A DNA stretch of 64,000 nt, from contig NZ_VZQQ01000010.1 of the NCBI RefSeq assembly GCF_014397785.1, forward strand, positions 124,001 through 188,000, read 5' to 3'. The stretch's first letter is position 1. Each line of letters opens with the position of its first letter. This DNA is from Paraburkholderia podalyriae (GTDB lineage Bacteria > Pseudomonadota > Gammaproteobacteria > Burkholderiales > Burkholderiaceae). Shown here in pieces: positions 56,676 through 64,000 of this stretch. The notes beneath the pieces are model-generated. The model was given only the letters and a program-made list of their open reading frames with translations. It did no database searches and was not told where the DNA came from. A program made the translations under genes and the position numbers.

Positions 56676-57866
56676 CTAGCGCGATGCCGCGACGCGGCCG
56701 CGCACGTAGTGGTTGAACAGCACGGCGAACAGCAGCATCACGCCGAGGAACACGCGGAACCAGTCGGAATCGACATTGGTGTACGTGATGCCGATCTGCA
56801 CGACGCCGAAGATCAGCGCGCCGAAGCACGCGCCGATCACCGAGCCGTAGCCGCCCGTCAGCAGCGTGCCGCCGATCACCGCGGCGATGATCGCCTCGAA
56901 TTCCGCCTGCAAACCGCGGTCGGCCGCGGCCGAACCGATGTCGCACACCTGCAGCACTGCGTACAGCGCCGAGCAGAAAGCGGTCAGCACGAACAGCGAG
57001 ATCTTCACGCGACGCACCGGCACGCCGACGTTCTTGGCCGCGTTGGCATCGCCGCCGACCGCGAAAATCCAGTTGCCGAAGCGCGTTTTCGCAAGCGTGA
57101 ACGCGCACACCACGGCAAGCACGAGCCACCACAGCAGTACTTTCGGAATGCCCGGCACGAGTGGCGTGCCGTTGTCGAGCATCTTCACGAGGCCGAGGTG
57201 GCCGAGCCACACGAACAGACCTTTGAACGCGACGCCTTGGAAGAACGTGTGCGCGAACCAGTCCTGACGCGCGACGTCGCCGACGCCGGAGATGATCGTG
57301 CGATCGGCGAACATCACCGACAGCGCGAGCGTGAGGCCGCGCAGAATGAACAGGAACGCGAGCGTGACGATGAACGACGGCAGGCGCGTGCGCATCACCA
57401 GATAGCCGTTGAGCGCGCCGAGCAGCATCGAGCCGACGAACGCGAACACGATCGCCAGCCAGATCGGCCAGTGGAAGTACATGGTCGGCAGCGCGACCAT
57501 CATGCCGGCAAAGCCGATCATCGAACCGATCGACAGATCGAACTCGCCGGCAATCATCAGCAGGCACGCGCCGACCGAGATCAGACCGAGATAGGCGGCG
57601 ACCTGCGACCAGTTCATCACGCCGTCGAGATTGAACATCCCCGAGTTGCCGGCCGCCACGCCGAACACGATGAACACCATCACGGTGCCGGCGAGCGCCG
57701 CGAATTCCGGTCGGCCGAGCAGATGGCGGGACCAGGATTCCTTGCGTACGCGTTCGTCGACGGCGGCGGACTGCGAAGCGGTCGTCGCAGCACCCTTCGC
57801 CGGGTCCTGTGGATCAGGGGGCGGTTGCTTGCGGTGATGGGGATGAAACAGGTCGGCGACACCCAT
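56676..57866 (-). CDS. Sugar (inositol-type) ABC transporter permease
   Basis: This 396-residue permease of the RbsC/FrcC family has about ten membrane segments after a polar N-terminus of about 65 residues. Typical segments are [27 protein letters not shown] and [24 protein letters not shown]. The ATG at 57866 ([11 protein letters not shown]) has AAGGAG seven bases upstream. It lies between the ATPase and binding-protein genes. Confidence 0.92.
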   Translation of the reverse strand: MGVADLFHPHHRKQPPPDPQDPAKGAATTASQSAAVDERVRKESWSRHLLGRPEFAALAGTVMVFIVFGVAAGNSGMFNLDGVMNWSQVAAYLGLISVGACLLMIAGEFDLSIGSMIGFAGMMVALPTMYFHWPIWLAIVFAFVGSMLLGALNGYLVMRTRLPSFIVTLAFLFILRGLTLALSVMFADRTIISGVGDVARQDWFAHTFFQGVAFKGLFVWLGHLGLVKMLDNGTPLVPGIPKVLLWWLVLAVVCAFTLAKTRFGNWIFAVGGDANAAKNVGVPVRRVKISLFVLTAFCSALYAVLQVCDIGSAAADRGLQAEFEAIIAAVIGGTLLTGGYGSVIGACFGALIFGVVQIGITYTNVDSDWFRVFLGVMLLFAVLFNHYVRGRVAASR

Positions 57867-57993
57867 TGAAGCTCTCCTTGATACGCCCGCGACCGGCGGC
57901 TCGGCACGATGCCGTGGGCGTTTGCGAATCCGCTGAGCGGGCGAGCGCCGGCAAGACGCCATGCGTCCCGCCGGTCACTGTCTTTTCAACCTT

Positions 57994-58010
57994 GCCGCCA
58001 GCGCGGCGGC
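57994..58010 (-). other. Stem-loop after the sugar-binding protein gene
   Basis: GCCGCC (57994-57999) and GGCGGC (58005-58010) pair around a 5-base loop about 30 bp past the stop of the binding-protein gene. Such structures often protect the highly expressed binding-protein mRNA. Confidence 0.45.
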
Positions 58011-58042
58011 TTAGGCGCGCGATGCGATGCGTTGCCGTGCGT

Positions 58043-59089
58043 TCAGCGGTACTGGCCCGCGTACTTCAGAACCTTGTCGACATTGGCCTTCGTGATGAAG
58101 CCCGGGCCCGAGCCGATATTGCGCGGCCCGTACGACGGCGCGAGTCCATAGGTCGCAAGACGCTCCTTGAACTTCGGATTCGCCTGCAGGATCTCGCGGA
58201 TCTTCGCGGGATCGGTGGTGTGGTTCTTCTTGATGATCGCGAGCACGGCAACCGGGATATAGCCCTGCAAGTACGGTTGCTGGTCGATCGCGAACTGGAT
58301 CGTGCCGTCCTGGATGCCCTTCGCGATGTCGCTGTCGAAGTCGAACGTCGCGAACCAGATCTTGCCCGCGAGGCCCATCTGTTGCAGCGCCTTCAGCGTC
58401 GGGTCGGCCGACAGCGGACCGAGCGCCAGCACCGCCTGGGTGTCCGGATGATTGCGCAGGAACGCGCTGACCTTCGACTGCACGCCGGTCGGGTCCTGGC
58501 CCGCGTCGAGCGTCGAGGTCTTGAAGTTGGCGCCGATCGCTTCGGCGAACCCGCGGCAGCGTTCGAACGAGGCCGGGTTCGTCGCGTAGTGGTTCACGCA
58601 CAGGAACGACTTGATGCCGGCGGCCTTGGCCTTTTCGCCCGCCGCCTTGCCGGCCGCGAACTCGGGCTGGCCGACGTGCATGATCGCGCCGAGCTTCGCG
58701 CTTTGCTCCTCGGTGCCCGAATTGATCGTGACGAGCGGAATGTGTTTCTCGGTGACCTTCCCGATCGAGCTCTTCAGCACGTCGAAGTCGGCGATCGATA
58801 CGATCACGCCGTCGTAGTTGCGCGCGGCCGCCTGTTCGACTAGACGCGCCATGTCGGCGATGTCGCCGTTCGGCGGGTTGCGGTAGTCGGTCTGAACGTT
58901 GAAGTCCTCGTCGGCCTGCTTGATCGCGTTCTTGATCGTGTTCCACCACGAGTCCGAATCCGGCGCGTGGCTGATCAGCACGAAGTGCGCGTCCGCCGCG
59001 CGGGCGGCCGAGGCCGCGCCGAATCCCGTCGCCAACGTCAACGCCGTCACCAGAATCCTGAGCGTTGCCTTGCCTCTGCAAAGTCTCAT
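58043..59089 (-). CDS. Sugar (inositol-type) ABC transporter substrate-binding protein
   Basis: This 348-residue periplasmic binding protein of the ribose-binding family (Peripla_BP_4) has a signal peptide (LVTALTLATGFGAASAARA) and the typical ADAHFVLISHAPDSDSWWNTI and AGIKSFLCVNHYATNPASFER segments. AGGTGGAG lies before the ATG at 59089. It is the first gene of the minus-strand inositol operon, transcribed from the divergent region that holds the operator candidate. Related proteins bind myo-inositol. Confidence 0.92.
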   Translation of the reverse strand: MRLCRGKATLRILVTALTLATGFGAASAARAADAHFVLISHAPDSDSWWNTIKNAIKQADEDFNVQTDYRNPPNGDIADMARLVEQAAARNYDGVIVSIADFDVLKSSIGKVTEKHIPLVTINSGTEEQSAKLGAIMHVGQPEFAAGKAAGEKAKAAGIKSFLCVNHYATNPASFERCRGFAEAIGANFKTSTLDAGQDPTGVQSKVSAFLRNHPDTQAVLALGPLSADPTLKALQQMGLAGKIWFATFDFDSDIAKGIQDGTIQFAIDQQPYLQGYIPVAVLAIIKKNHTTDPAKIREILQANPKFKERLATYGLAPSYGPRNIGSGPGFITKANVDKVLKYAGQYR

Positions 59090-59198
59090 TGTCTCCACCT
59101 TTCTCGGTCTGTCGTTCGTTATTGAGGGAGCGCATGGCGGGCGGCTTTTCATTCCGATGACCCACCCAACGAGGCCGAAGCGCCATCGCTCACGACCA

Positions 59199-59227
59199 AG
59201 ATTAGGTCATCTTCCGAAGCCTTGCAA
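59199..59227 (-). promoter_or_regulatory. Promoter candidate for the inositol transporter/catabolic operon
   Basis: On the minus strand TTGCAA (59227-59222) and TAATCT (59204-59199) are separated by exactly 17 bp, a fair sigma-70 match. The expected transcription start is about 100 bases before the binding-protein gene. The operator candidate lies just upstream of the -35. Confidence 0.45.
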
Positions 59228-59247
59228 AGAAAATTTCATGAAAAATA

Positions 59248-59271
59248 AAAATGGAAAATACATTCCATTTT
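59248..59271. promoter_or_regulatory. Candidate IolR operator GGAA-N6-TTCC
   Basis: AAAATGGAA (59248-59256) and TTCCATTTT (59263-59271) form a perfect 9-bp inverted repeat with a 6-bp spacer. The core GGAA-N6-TTCC matches the recognition motif I recall being reported for the RpiR-type inositol repressor IolR of Sinorhizobium meliloti. The site is in the divergent region between the regulator and the transport operon, where a repressor would control both. Confidence 0.65.
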
Positions 59272-59366
59272 GACAGGACCGCTGCCTATAATCGGCAACG
59301 TCGGATGCGTGTTGCGGCGGGTCGCGGGCGCGTCTGCCGCATTGCAGGAAACCCCGAGAGGCAGTC

Positions 59367-60251
59367 ATGGCGGAACAGATCACCGAAGAGGCGGTGCCGG
59401 GCGTCGACGAATTGATGCAGCGCATCGCGGATACCTACGAATCGTTGCCGCGCCAGTTGAAGAGCGTGGCGACGTACATCGAGCAGCATCGCGCGAGCGT
59501 GATGATGGATCGCACGAGCGATATCGCCGCGAGTTGCGGTGTGCATCCGTCGGCGGTCGTGCGCTTTGCGCAGCGCTTCGGCTTTTCCGGGTTTTCGGAT
59601 CTGCAGGCGGTGTTTCGTCAGGCGTATACGGGGCAGGGCGTGTCGTCGTCGAGCTATCAGCAGCGCATCCGCAAGCTGATCGACGAGAAGCCCGGCACGT
59701 TGTCGGGCGGCGTGGTCGCGCGCGAGTTCATCGCCGCGTCGCGCGGGGGGCTCGAAGAACTCGAAGTTGGCCTCGACGACAAGCAGTTCGACGCCGCCGT
59801 GAAGATGCTGCAGCAGGCCGACAACATCTACGTGATCGGCGTGCGGCGCTCGTTTCCGGTCGCGAGCTATATCGTCTACGCGTTGCAGCACACGCATAAG
59901 CGCGTGCATCTGGTGTCCGGTTTCGGCGGCATGTATCGCGAGCAGATCCGCAGCGTCAGGAAGGGCGACGTGGTGATCGCGATCAGCTTCGCGCCGTACG
60001 GCAAGGAGACGCAGTACTGTCTGCGGGTCGCGCATCATCATCAGGCGAAGACGCTCGTCATTACCGATAGCCAACTATCACCGCTCGCGCGCTACGCGAG
60101 CACGCAGCTGTACGTGAAAGAGGGCAGCGCGTTCGCGTTCCGCTCGCTGACCAGCACGATCTGCCTGTGCCAGGCGCTCTTCATCGCGCTCGCGTACAAG
60201 CTCGAACTGAACGTTGAAGAATCCAACGACACTGGAGGCTACGATGACTGA
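59367..60251 (+). CDS. iolR: RpiR-family transcriptional regulator (IolR-like)
   Basis: This 294-residue regulator has an N-terminal RpiR helix-turn-helix (about residues 15-90: LPRQLKSVATYIEQHRASV, RTSDIAASCGVHPSAVVRFA) and a C-terminal SIS sugar-phosphate-binding domain (about 125-265: ADNIYVIGVRRSFPVASYIVYAL). RpiR regulators of inositol genes are usually repressors that are released by an intermediate. It overlaps the next gene by 8 bp and is divergent from the transport/catabolic operon. The gene name is by family and context. Confidence 0.88.
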   Translation: MAEQITEEAVPGVDELMQRIADTYESLPRQLKSVATYIEQHRASVMMDRTSDIAASCGVHPSAVVRFAQRFGFSGFSDLQAVFRQAYTGQGVSSSSYQQRIRKLIDEKPGTLSGGVVAREFIAASRGGLEELEVGLDDKQFDAAVKMLQQADNIYVIGVRRSFPVASYIVYALQHTHKRVHLVSGFGGMYREQIRSVRKGDVVIAISFAPYGKETQYCLRVAHHHQAKTLVITDSQLSPLARYASTQLYVKEGSAFAFRSLTSTICLCQALFIALAYKLELNVEESNDTGGYDD

Positions 60252-61260
60252 CGCGGTAAACATGATCGATGTCGCCGTATTCGGCGCGGGACGCATCGGC
60301 AAGATCCATGCGGCGAATCTCGCGCGGCAGCCCGGCGTGCGGCTCAAATACGTAGTCGACGTGAATCGCGAGGCGGCGGCCGCGTTGGCCGCGCAGCATG
60401 GCGCGCAGGTCGCCGACATCGATGGCGCGATCGGCGACGCGTCGATCGGCGCGACCGTGATCTGTTCGAGCACCGACACGCATGCGGACCTGATCGTCAA
60501 ATCGGCCGCGCAGAAGAAGCACATATTCTGCGAGAAGCCCGTCGATCTGACGTTGGAGCGTGCGCGGGTGTGCGCGCAAGCCGTGGAGCGCGCGGGGGTC
60601 GTCTGCATGATCGGCTTTCAGCGGCGCTTCGATCCGACGTTTTCGTCGTTGAAGGCGCGCATCGACGCGGGCGAGATCGGCACGCCGGAAATGCTGGTCG
60701 TCACGAGCCGCGATCCGGGCGCGCCGCCGCTCGAGTACATCCGGCACTCGGGCGGCATCTTCAAGGACATGCTGATTCACGATTTCGACATCTTTCGCTG
60801 GATTCTCGACGACGAAGCCGACACGCTGCACGCCACCGGCAGTTGCCTGACCGACCCGGCGATCGCCGACGCGGGCGACATCGATTCGACCGCGGTGACG
60901 ATTCGCACGAAGGGCGGGCGCCTATGCCAGATCAACACCGCGCGGCGCGCCGCGTACGGCTACGACCAGCGCTTCGAAGTGCTCGGCAGCACCGGCATGC
61001 TGCAGGCGGGCAATGTGCGGCCGACCGAAGTCACCGCGTACTCGAAGACGGAAGTGTCGAGCGACGTGCCCGAGGCGTTCTTTCTCGAACGCTATCGCAC
61101 GGCGTACGCGCTCGAAATCGCACATTTCTTCGACGCGCTCACGCACGGTACGCCGGTGCGCGCGACCGTCGCCGATGGCCTGAAAGCGCTCGAACTCGCG
61201 GAAGCCGCGACGCGTTCGTGGCGCGAGGGCCGCGCGATCAAACTTGGCGAGGCAGCGTGA
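60244..61260 (+). CDS. iolG: Inositol 2-dehydrogenase-like Gfo/Idh/MocA oxidoreductase (IolG-like)
   Basis: The 338-residue protein has the Rossmann motif VAVFGAGRIGKIHAANLA, the EKP motif FCEKPVDL, and the catalytic region GGIFKDMLIHDFDIFRWILD, matching inositol 2-dehydrogenases that oxidise myo-inositol to inosose with NAD. GGAGG precedes the ATG at 60244, which overlaps the regulator's end. A shorter start at MIDVAVFG is possible. Confidence 0.9.
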   Translation: MTDAVNMIDVAVFGAGRIGKIHAANLARQPGVRLKYVVDVNREAAAALAAQHGAQVADIDGAIGDASIGATVICSSTDTHADLIVKSAAQKKHIFCEKPVDLTLERARVCAQAVERAGVVCMIGFQRRFDPTFSSLKARIDAGEIGTPEMLVVTSRDPGAPPLEYIRHSGGIFKDMLIHDFDIFRWILDDEADTLHATGSCLTDPAIADAGDIDSTAVTIRTKGGRLCQINTARRAAYGYDQRFEVLGSTGMLQAGNVRPTEVTAYSKTEVSSDVPEAFFLERYRTAYALEIAHFFDALTHGTPVRATVADGLKALELAEAATRSWREGRAIKLGEAA

Positions 61261-62306
61261 TGAAGCCCGCCACGGAACGCTTGCGGCTCGGCGTGGCCGG
61301 CCTTGGGCGGCTCGGCAAGCGGCATGCGGAGAATCTCGCGTATCGCGTGCCGGGCGCGACGCTCGCGGCCGCGTGCAGCCCGCTGCAAGACGAGCTTGCG
61401 TGGGCGCGCGATGCGCTGCCCGAGCCGCGTCTCTACGCCGATTACGCGGACCTGCTCGCCGATCCGCACGTCGACGCGGTATGGCTCGTCACGCCGTCGT
61501 CGCTGCACGCGCAGCAGATCGTCGACGCATTGCAGGCGGGCAAGCATGTGTTCTGCGAAAAGCCGCTGTCGCTAGAGGTCGCAGAATGCGAACGCGTGCT
61601 GGCCGAAGCGGCGCGCTATCCGCATCTGCAGGCGACGATCGGCTTCATGCGCCGCTTCGACCCGAGCTACCGCGACGCGTTCGAGAAGATCGCTGCCGGT
61701 CAGATCGGCCGGCCGTTCCTCGTGCGCTCGCAAACCACTGATAAAAACGACACCGACGGCTTCTTCGTGCGCTTCGCGGCGACCTCGGGCGGCATCTTTC
61801 TCGACTGCACGGTGCACGATATCGACGTCGCCCGCTGGCTGCTCGGCAAGCCGCGCGCGACGCGTGTGTTCGCGGCGGGCACGGTCGCGCTGCACGAAGG
61901 TCTGCGCGAATTCGGCGACGTCGACAACGGCGTCGCGATCTGCGAGTTCGAGGGCGGCAAGCTCGCGATGTTCTATGCGTCGCGTACGCAGGCGCACGGC
62001 AACGATACGCATAGCGAAGTCATCGGCACGGCGGGCGCACTGACGGTCGGCCGCAATCCGCGCGCGAATCGCGTCGAGATCTACGACGCGACCGGCATTC
62101 GCAACGAATGCACGCCGAACTTTTTCGACCGGTTCGAGGACGCGTTTCTGCACGAGGCACGCGCGTTCGTCGCGTCGGTGCAAAACGGGGCGGGCAAGGG
62201 CGATGGGGCGTCGAGCGGCGCGACGCTTGCCGATGCGCTCGAAGCGACGCGTATCGGCGTGGCGCTGCGCGAGTCGCTGCAAAGCGGCGAGGCAGTGACG
62301 CTGTAG
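61260..62306 (+). CDS. Second Gfo/Idh/MocA family oxidoreductase
   Basis: This 348-residue NAD(P)-dependent oxidoreductase has LGVAGLGRLGKRHAENLA, FCEKPLSLEVAECERVL and GGIFLDCTVHDIDVARWLLG. The start overlaps the end of iolG by one base (TGATG), so translation is coupled. In an inositol locus it may oxidise scyllo-inositol or another inositol isomer, but the substrate cannot be told from sequence. Confidence 0.9.
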   Translation: MKPATERLRLGVAGLGRLGKRHAENLAYRVPGATLAAACSPLQDELAWARDALPEPRLYADYADLLADPHVDAVWLVTPSSLHAQQIVDALQAGKHVFCEKPLSLEVAECERVLAEAARYPHLQATIGFMRRFDPSYRDAFEKIAAGQIGRPFLVRSQTTDKNDTDGFFVRFAATSGGIFLDCTVHDIDVARWLLGKPRATRVFAAGTVALHEGLREFGDVDNGVAICEFEGGKLAMFYASRTQAHGNDTHSEVIGTAGALTVGRNPRANRVEIYDATGIRNECTPNFFDRFEDAFLHEARAFVASVQNGAGKGDGASSGATLADALEATRIGVALRESLQSGEAVTL

Positions 62307-62437
62307 CGGGTCGCGCAAACGGGCGTCGTCGCGGCGCTTGCCGCCGCGCGCTGCCCGGCGGCGGCGCTCAGCCTGCTGTAGAATTTGACGCTCTGTCCGG
62401 CGTCGTCAGCGACGCCTCGTCCCGAAGGTCATCGTCG

Positions 62438-62671
62438 ATGCAAATTCAGATTCACAAGGAAGTCGATGCGCGCGGGCTCATGTGCCCGCTGCCCATCCTG
62501 CGCGCCAAAAAGGCGCTCGCCGACATGGAAAGCGGCCAGATTCTCAAGGTGCTCGCCACCGATCCCGGCTCGCAGCGCGATTTCGCCGCGTTCGCGAAGC
62601 AGACCGGCAACGAGATTGTCGAAAGCTCGGCGCATGACAAGGTGTTTACGTTTCTGATGCGCCGCCGTTGA
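62438..62671 (+). CDS. tusA: TusA-like sulfurtransferase
   Basis: This 77-residue small sulfur-carrier protein has the diagnostic RGLMCPLPILRAKKAL, with Cys in the CPxP motif receiving persulfide sulfur, and VLATDPGSQRDFAAFA. TusA-type proteins relay sulfur from IscS for tRNA 2-thiouridine and other pathways. It is a single gene before a bidirectional terminator shared with galU. Confidence 0.92.
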   Translation: MQIQIHKEVDARGLMCPLPILRAKKALADMESGQILKVLATDPGSQRDFAAFAKQTGNEIVESSAHDKVFTFLMRRR

Positions 62672-62705
62672 GCGGCATTCGGTAAAACTGTCCGTCCGAT
62701 GTAAA

Positions 62706-62746
62706 AAGAAGGCGCCGTCCCCTTTATTGGGGCACAGCGCCTTCTT
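62706..62746. terminator. Bidirectional terminator between tusA and galU
   Basis: AAGAAGGCGC (62706-62715) pairs perfectly with GCGCCTTCTT (62737-62746). A second inner stem CCCC/GGGG (62720-62732) lies in the loop. A-rich and T-rich flanks let it serve both convergent genes. Confidence 0.75.
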
Positions 62747-62768
62747 CGTTTCAGCCGATCTTTTGGTG

Positions 62769-63650
62769 TCAGCCTTCGAGAACCGGCGAGCGGGTGCGCA
62801 GATATTCTTCGAAATCGGCGGCCACTTCCGGGTGACGCAGCGCGAATTCGACGGTCGCCTTCAGGTAGCCGAGCTTGCTGCCGCAGTCGAAACGGGTGCC
62901 GTGATACTTGTATGCGAGCACCTGTTCGTCGGCGAGCAGCGACTGGATCGCGTCCGTCAGCTGCAACTCACCGCCCGCACCCGGTTTGATCGAGCGCAGG
63001 TGATCGAAAATGCGCGGCTTCAGCACATAACGGCCGACCACGCCGAGATTCGACGGCGCCGCGCTCGGCTCCGGCTTTTCGACGATGCCCGACATCTTGA
63101 CGATCGAATCTTCCCACTCCTTGCCGTCGACGATGCCGTACGACTTCGTGTCCTGCGGCGGAATCTCGTCGACGCCGATCACCGAGCTGTGATAGTGATC
63201 GAACACCTCGATCATCTGCGTCATCACGGGCGGCGTGCCGTACAGCAGGTCGTCCGCGAGAATCACGGCGAACGGGTTGTCGCCGACGAGCTTCTCGGCG
63301 CACAGCACCGCATGGCCGAGACCCAGCGCCTCGGCCTGGCGCACGTAGAAGCAGTCCACGTGGCTCGGCTTGATGCTGCGTACGAGTTCGAGCAGCTTGT
63401 CCTTGCCGCGCGCCTCGAGTTCGGCCTCGATCTCATAGGACTTGTCGAAATGATCTTCGATCGCGCGCTTGCTGCGGCCCGTGACGAAGATCATCTCGGT
63501 GATGCCGGCCGCCATGGCTTCTTCGACAGCGTACTGAATCAGCGGCTTGTCGACGATCGGCAACATCTCTTTCGGGCTAGCCTTCGTGGCGGGGAGGAAG
63601 CGGGTGCCAAGACCGGCTACAGGAAAAACCGCCTTCGTAACTTTTAGCAT
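62769..63650 (-). CDS. galU: UTP-glucose-1-phosphate uridylyltransferase
   Basis: GalU makes UDP-glucose from UTP and glucose-1-phosphate for LPS, exopolysaccharide and glycan synthesis. The 293-residue protein has the nucleotidyltransferase motif [24 protein letters not shown], then [22 protein letters not shown] and [20 protein letters not shown]. The family length is normal. It is convergent with tusA. Confidence 0.96.
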   Translation of the reverse strand: MLKVTKAVFPVAGLGTRFLPATKASPKEMLPIVDKPLIQYAVEEAMAAGITEMIFVTGRSKRAIEDHFDKSYEIEAELEARGKDKLLELVRSIKPSHVDCFYVRQAEALGLGHAVLCAEKLVGDNPFAVILADDLLYGTPPVMTQMIEVFDHYHSSVIGVDEIPPQDTKSYGIVDGKEWEDSIVKMSGIVEKPEPSAAPSNLGVVGRYVLKPRIFDHLRSIKPGAGGELQLTDAIQSLLADEQVLAYKYHGTRFDCGSKLGYLKATVEFALRHPEVAADFEEYLRTRSPVLEG

Positions 63651-63683
63651 GTGAATACCCTGAGTCCTCTGGTTTAAGTCCTT

Positions 63684-63706
63684 GCCCGCCTGTGAGGTGG
63701 GCGGGC
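63684..63706 (-). other. Stem-loop between valS and galU
   Basis: GCCCGCC (63684-63690) and GGCGGGC (63700-63706) pair around a 9-base loop. There is no T-run on the minus strand, so it may be a weak or factor-dependent terminator for valS. Confidence 0.4.
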
Positions 63707-63713
63707 GCGTCGA

Positions 63714-64000
63714 TCAGGCCGGCAAGCGGGCCAGTTGCGCTTTCAGCTTGCCGACGGTAGCCTCGAAATCGGCAAGCCGTTTCTGCTCCTGTTCCACGAC
63801 CGCCGCCGGCGCCTTCGCAACGAACGCTTGATTCTGCAACTTGCCGGTGCATTTGACGATTTCGGCGCTCAATCGCGTGATCTCTTTCGACAGGCGCTCG
63901 CGTTCGACCGCCGCGTCGATTTCGACCTTCAATACAAGCTTGTCGGTTCCTACGATAGCAATCGGCGCGCCAGCCGCCTGGTTGTCGAGCGCGGCCTCGT
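63714..64000 (-). CDS. valS: Valyl-tRNA synthetase, C-terminal part
   Basis: The open frame runs in from the right edge on the minus strand and ends at 63714. The visible end contains [20 protein letters not shown], then [40 protein letters not shown] and ALARLPA-type residues. This is the C-terminal coiled coil of ValRS that packs on the tRNA. Only about 95 codons are in the window. Confidence 0.9.
   Translation of the reverse strand, partial: EAALDNQAAGAPIAIVGTDKLVLKVEIDAAVERERLSKEITRLSAEIVKCTGKLQNQAFVAKAPAAVVEQEQKRLADFEATVGKLKAQLARLPA

Noticed and set aside
59270..59292. TTGACA and TATAAT as a promoter for the RpiR-type regulator
   Set aside because: The two hexamers are only 11 bp apart, too close for a sigma-70 promoter, so they cannot be used together.

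Overview
The window is a GC-rich (about 65%) bacterial chromosome segment with dense, tightly packed genes. Gene content and order point to a betaproteobacterium of the Burkholderiaceae, most likely Paraburkholderia or Burkholderia. The supporting evidence is the runs carB-greA-yhbY-rlmE-ftsH-folP-glmM-pstSCAB-phoUBR-ppk-ppx and alaS/glnS/uppP, plus the protein sequences themselves. The genus is inferred from recognised protein families and not from a database search.

Layout. 1-8.0 kb: the 3' end of carB, then greA, a DUF4149 membrane protein, yhbY (minus), rlmE, ftsH, folP and glmM. 8.3-19.2 kb: a phosphate block with pstS-pstC-pstA-pstB-phoU-phoB-phoR on plus, ppk1 on minus and ppx on plus. 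It is followed by an OlsB-type ornithine-lipid acyltransferase and a SixA phosphatase on minus, and tRNA-Pro(TGG). I see Pho-box-like 11-bp repeat arrays in front of pstS, ppk1 and olsB, so phosphate uptake, polyphosphate metabolism and phosphate-free membrane lipid synthesis may form one local Pho regulon. 21-30.7 kb: small envelope proteins (several of 28-58 aa), a DUF2288/MATE pair, an AT-rich island with a candidate small RNA terminator, two lipoproteins (one NlpD-like), an aldose-1-epimerase-like protein, uppP, tRNA-Arg(TCT) and a chemoreceptor. 30.8-45.8 kb: Nudix hydrolases, an orphan amino-acid binding protein, glnS, gamma-glutamyltranspeptidase, a small serine hydrolase, a CaiB-type CoA transferase, alaS, a LysR/MFS divergent pair and an iron alcohol dehydrogenase. 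45.8-50.0 kb: a thioesterase followed by a branched-chain-amino-acid-type ABC transporter (H-M-G-F order) that has no binding protein and has an altered Walker A in its last ATPase.

50.0-62.3 kb: a myo-inositol utilisation locus. On minus, reading from the divergent promoter, are a sugar-binding protein, permease, ATPase, iolC (kinase fused to a DUF2090 aldolase), iolD, iolE and iolB. On plus are an RpiR-type regulator, an inositol 2-dehydrogenase-like gene and a second Gfo/Idh/MocA oxidoreductase. A perfect inverted repeat containing GGAA-N6-TTCC lies in the divergent promoter region and is the best operator candidate. 62.4-64 kb: tusA, galU and the 3' end of valS.

Most of the window is ordinary core genome. 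The points most worth following up are the Pho-box array before olsB, the AT-rich island with a terminator but no gene, several genes below 60 codons, and the transporter lacking a binding protein with a Lys-to-Arg Walker A.
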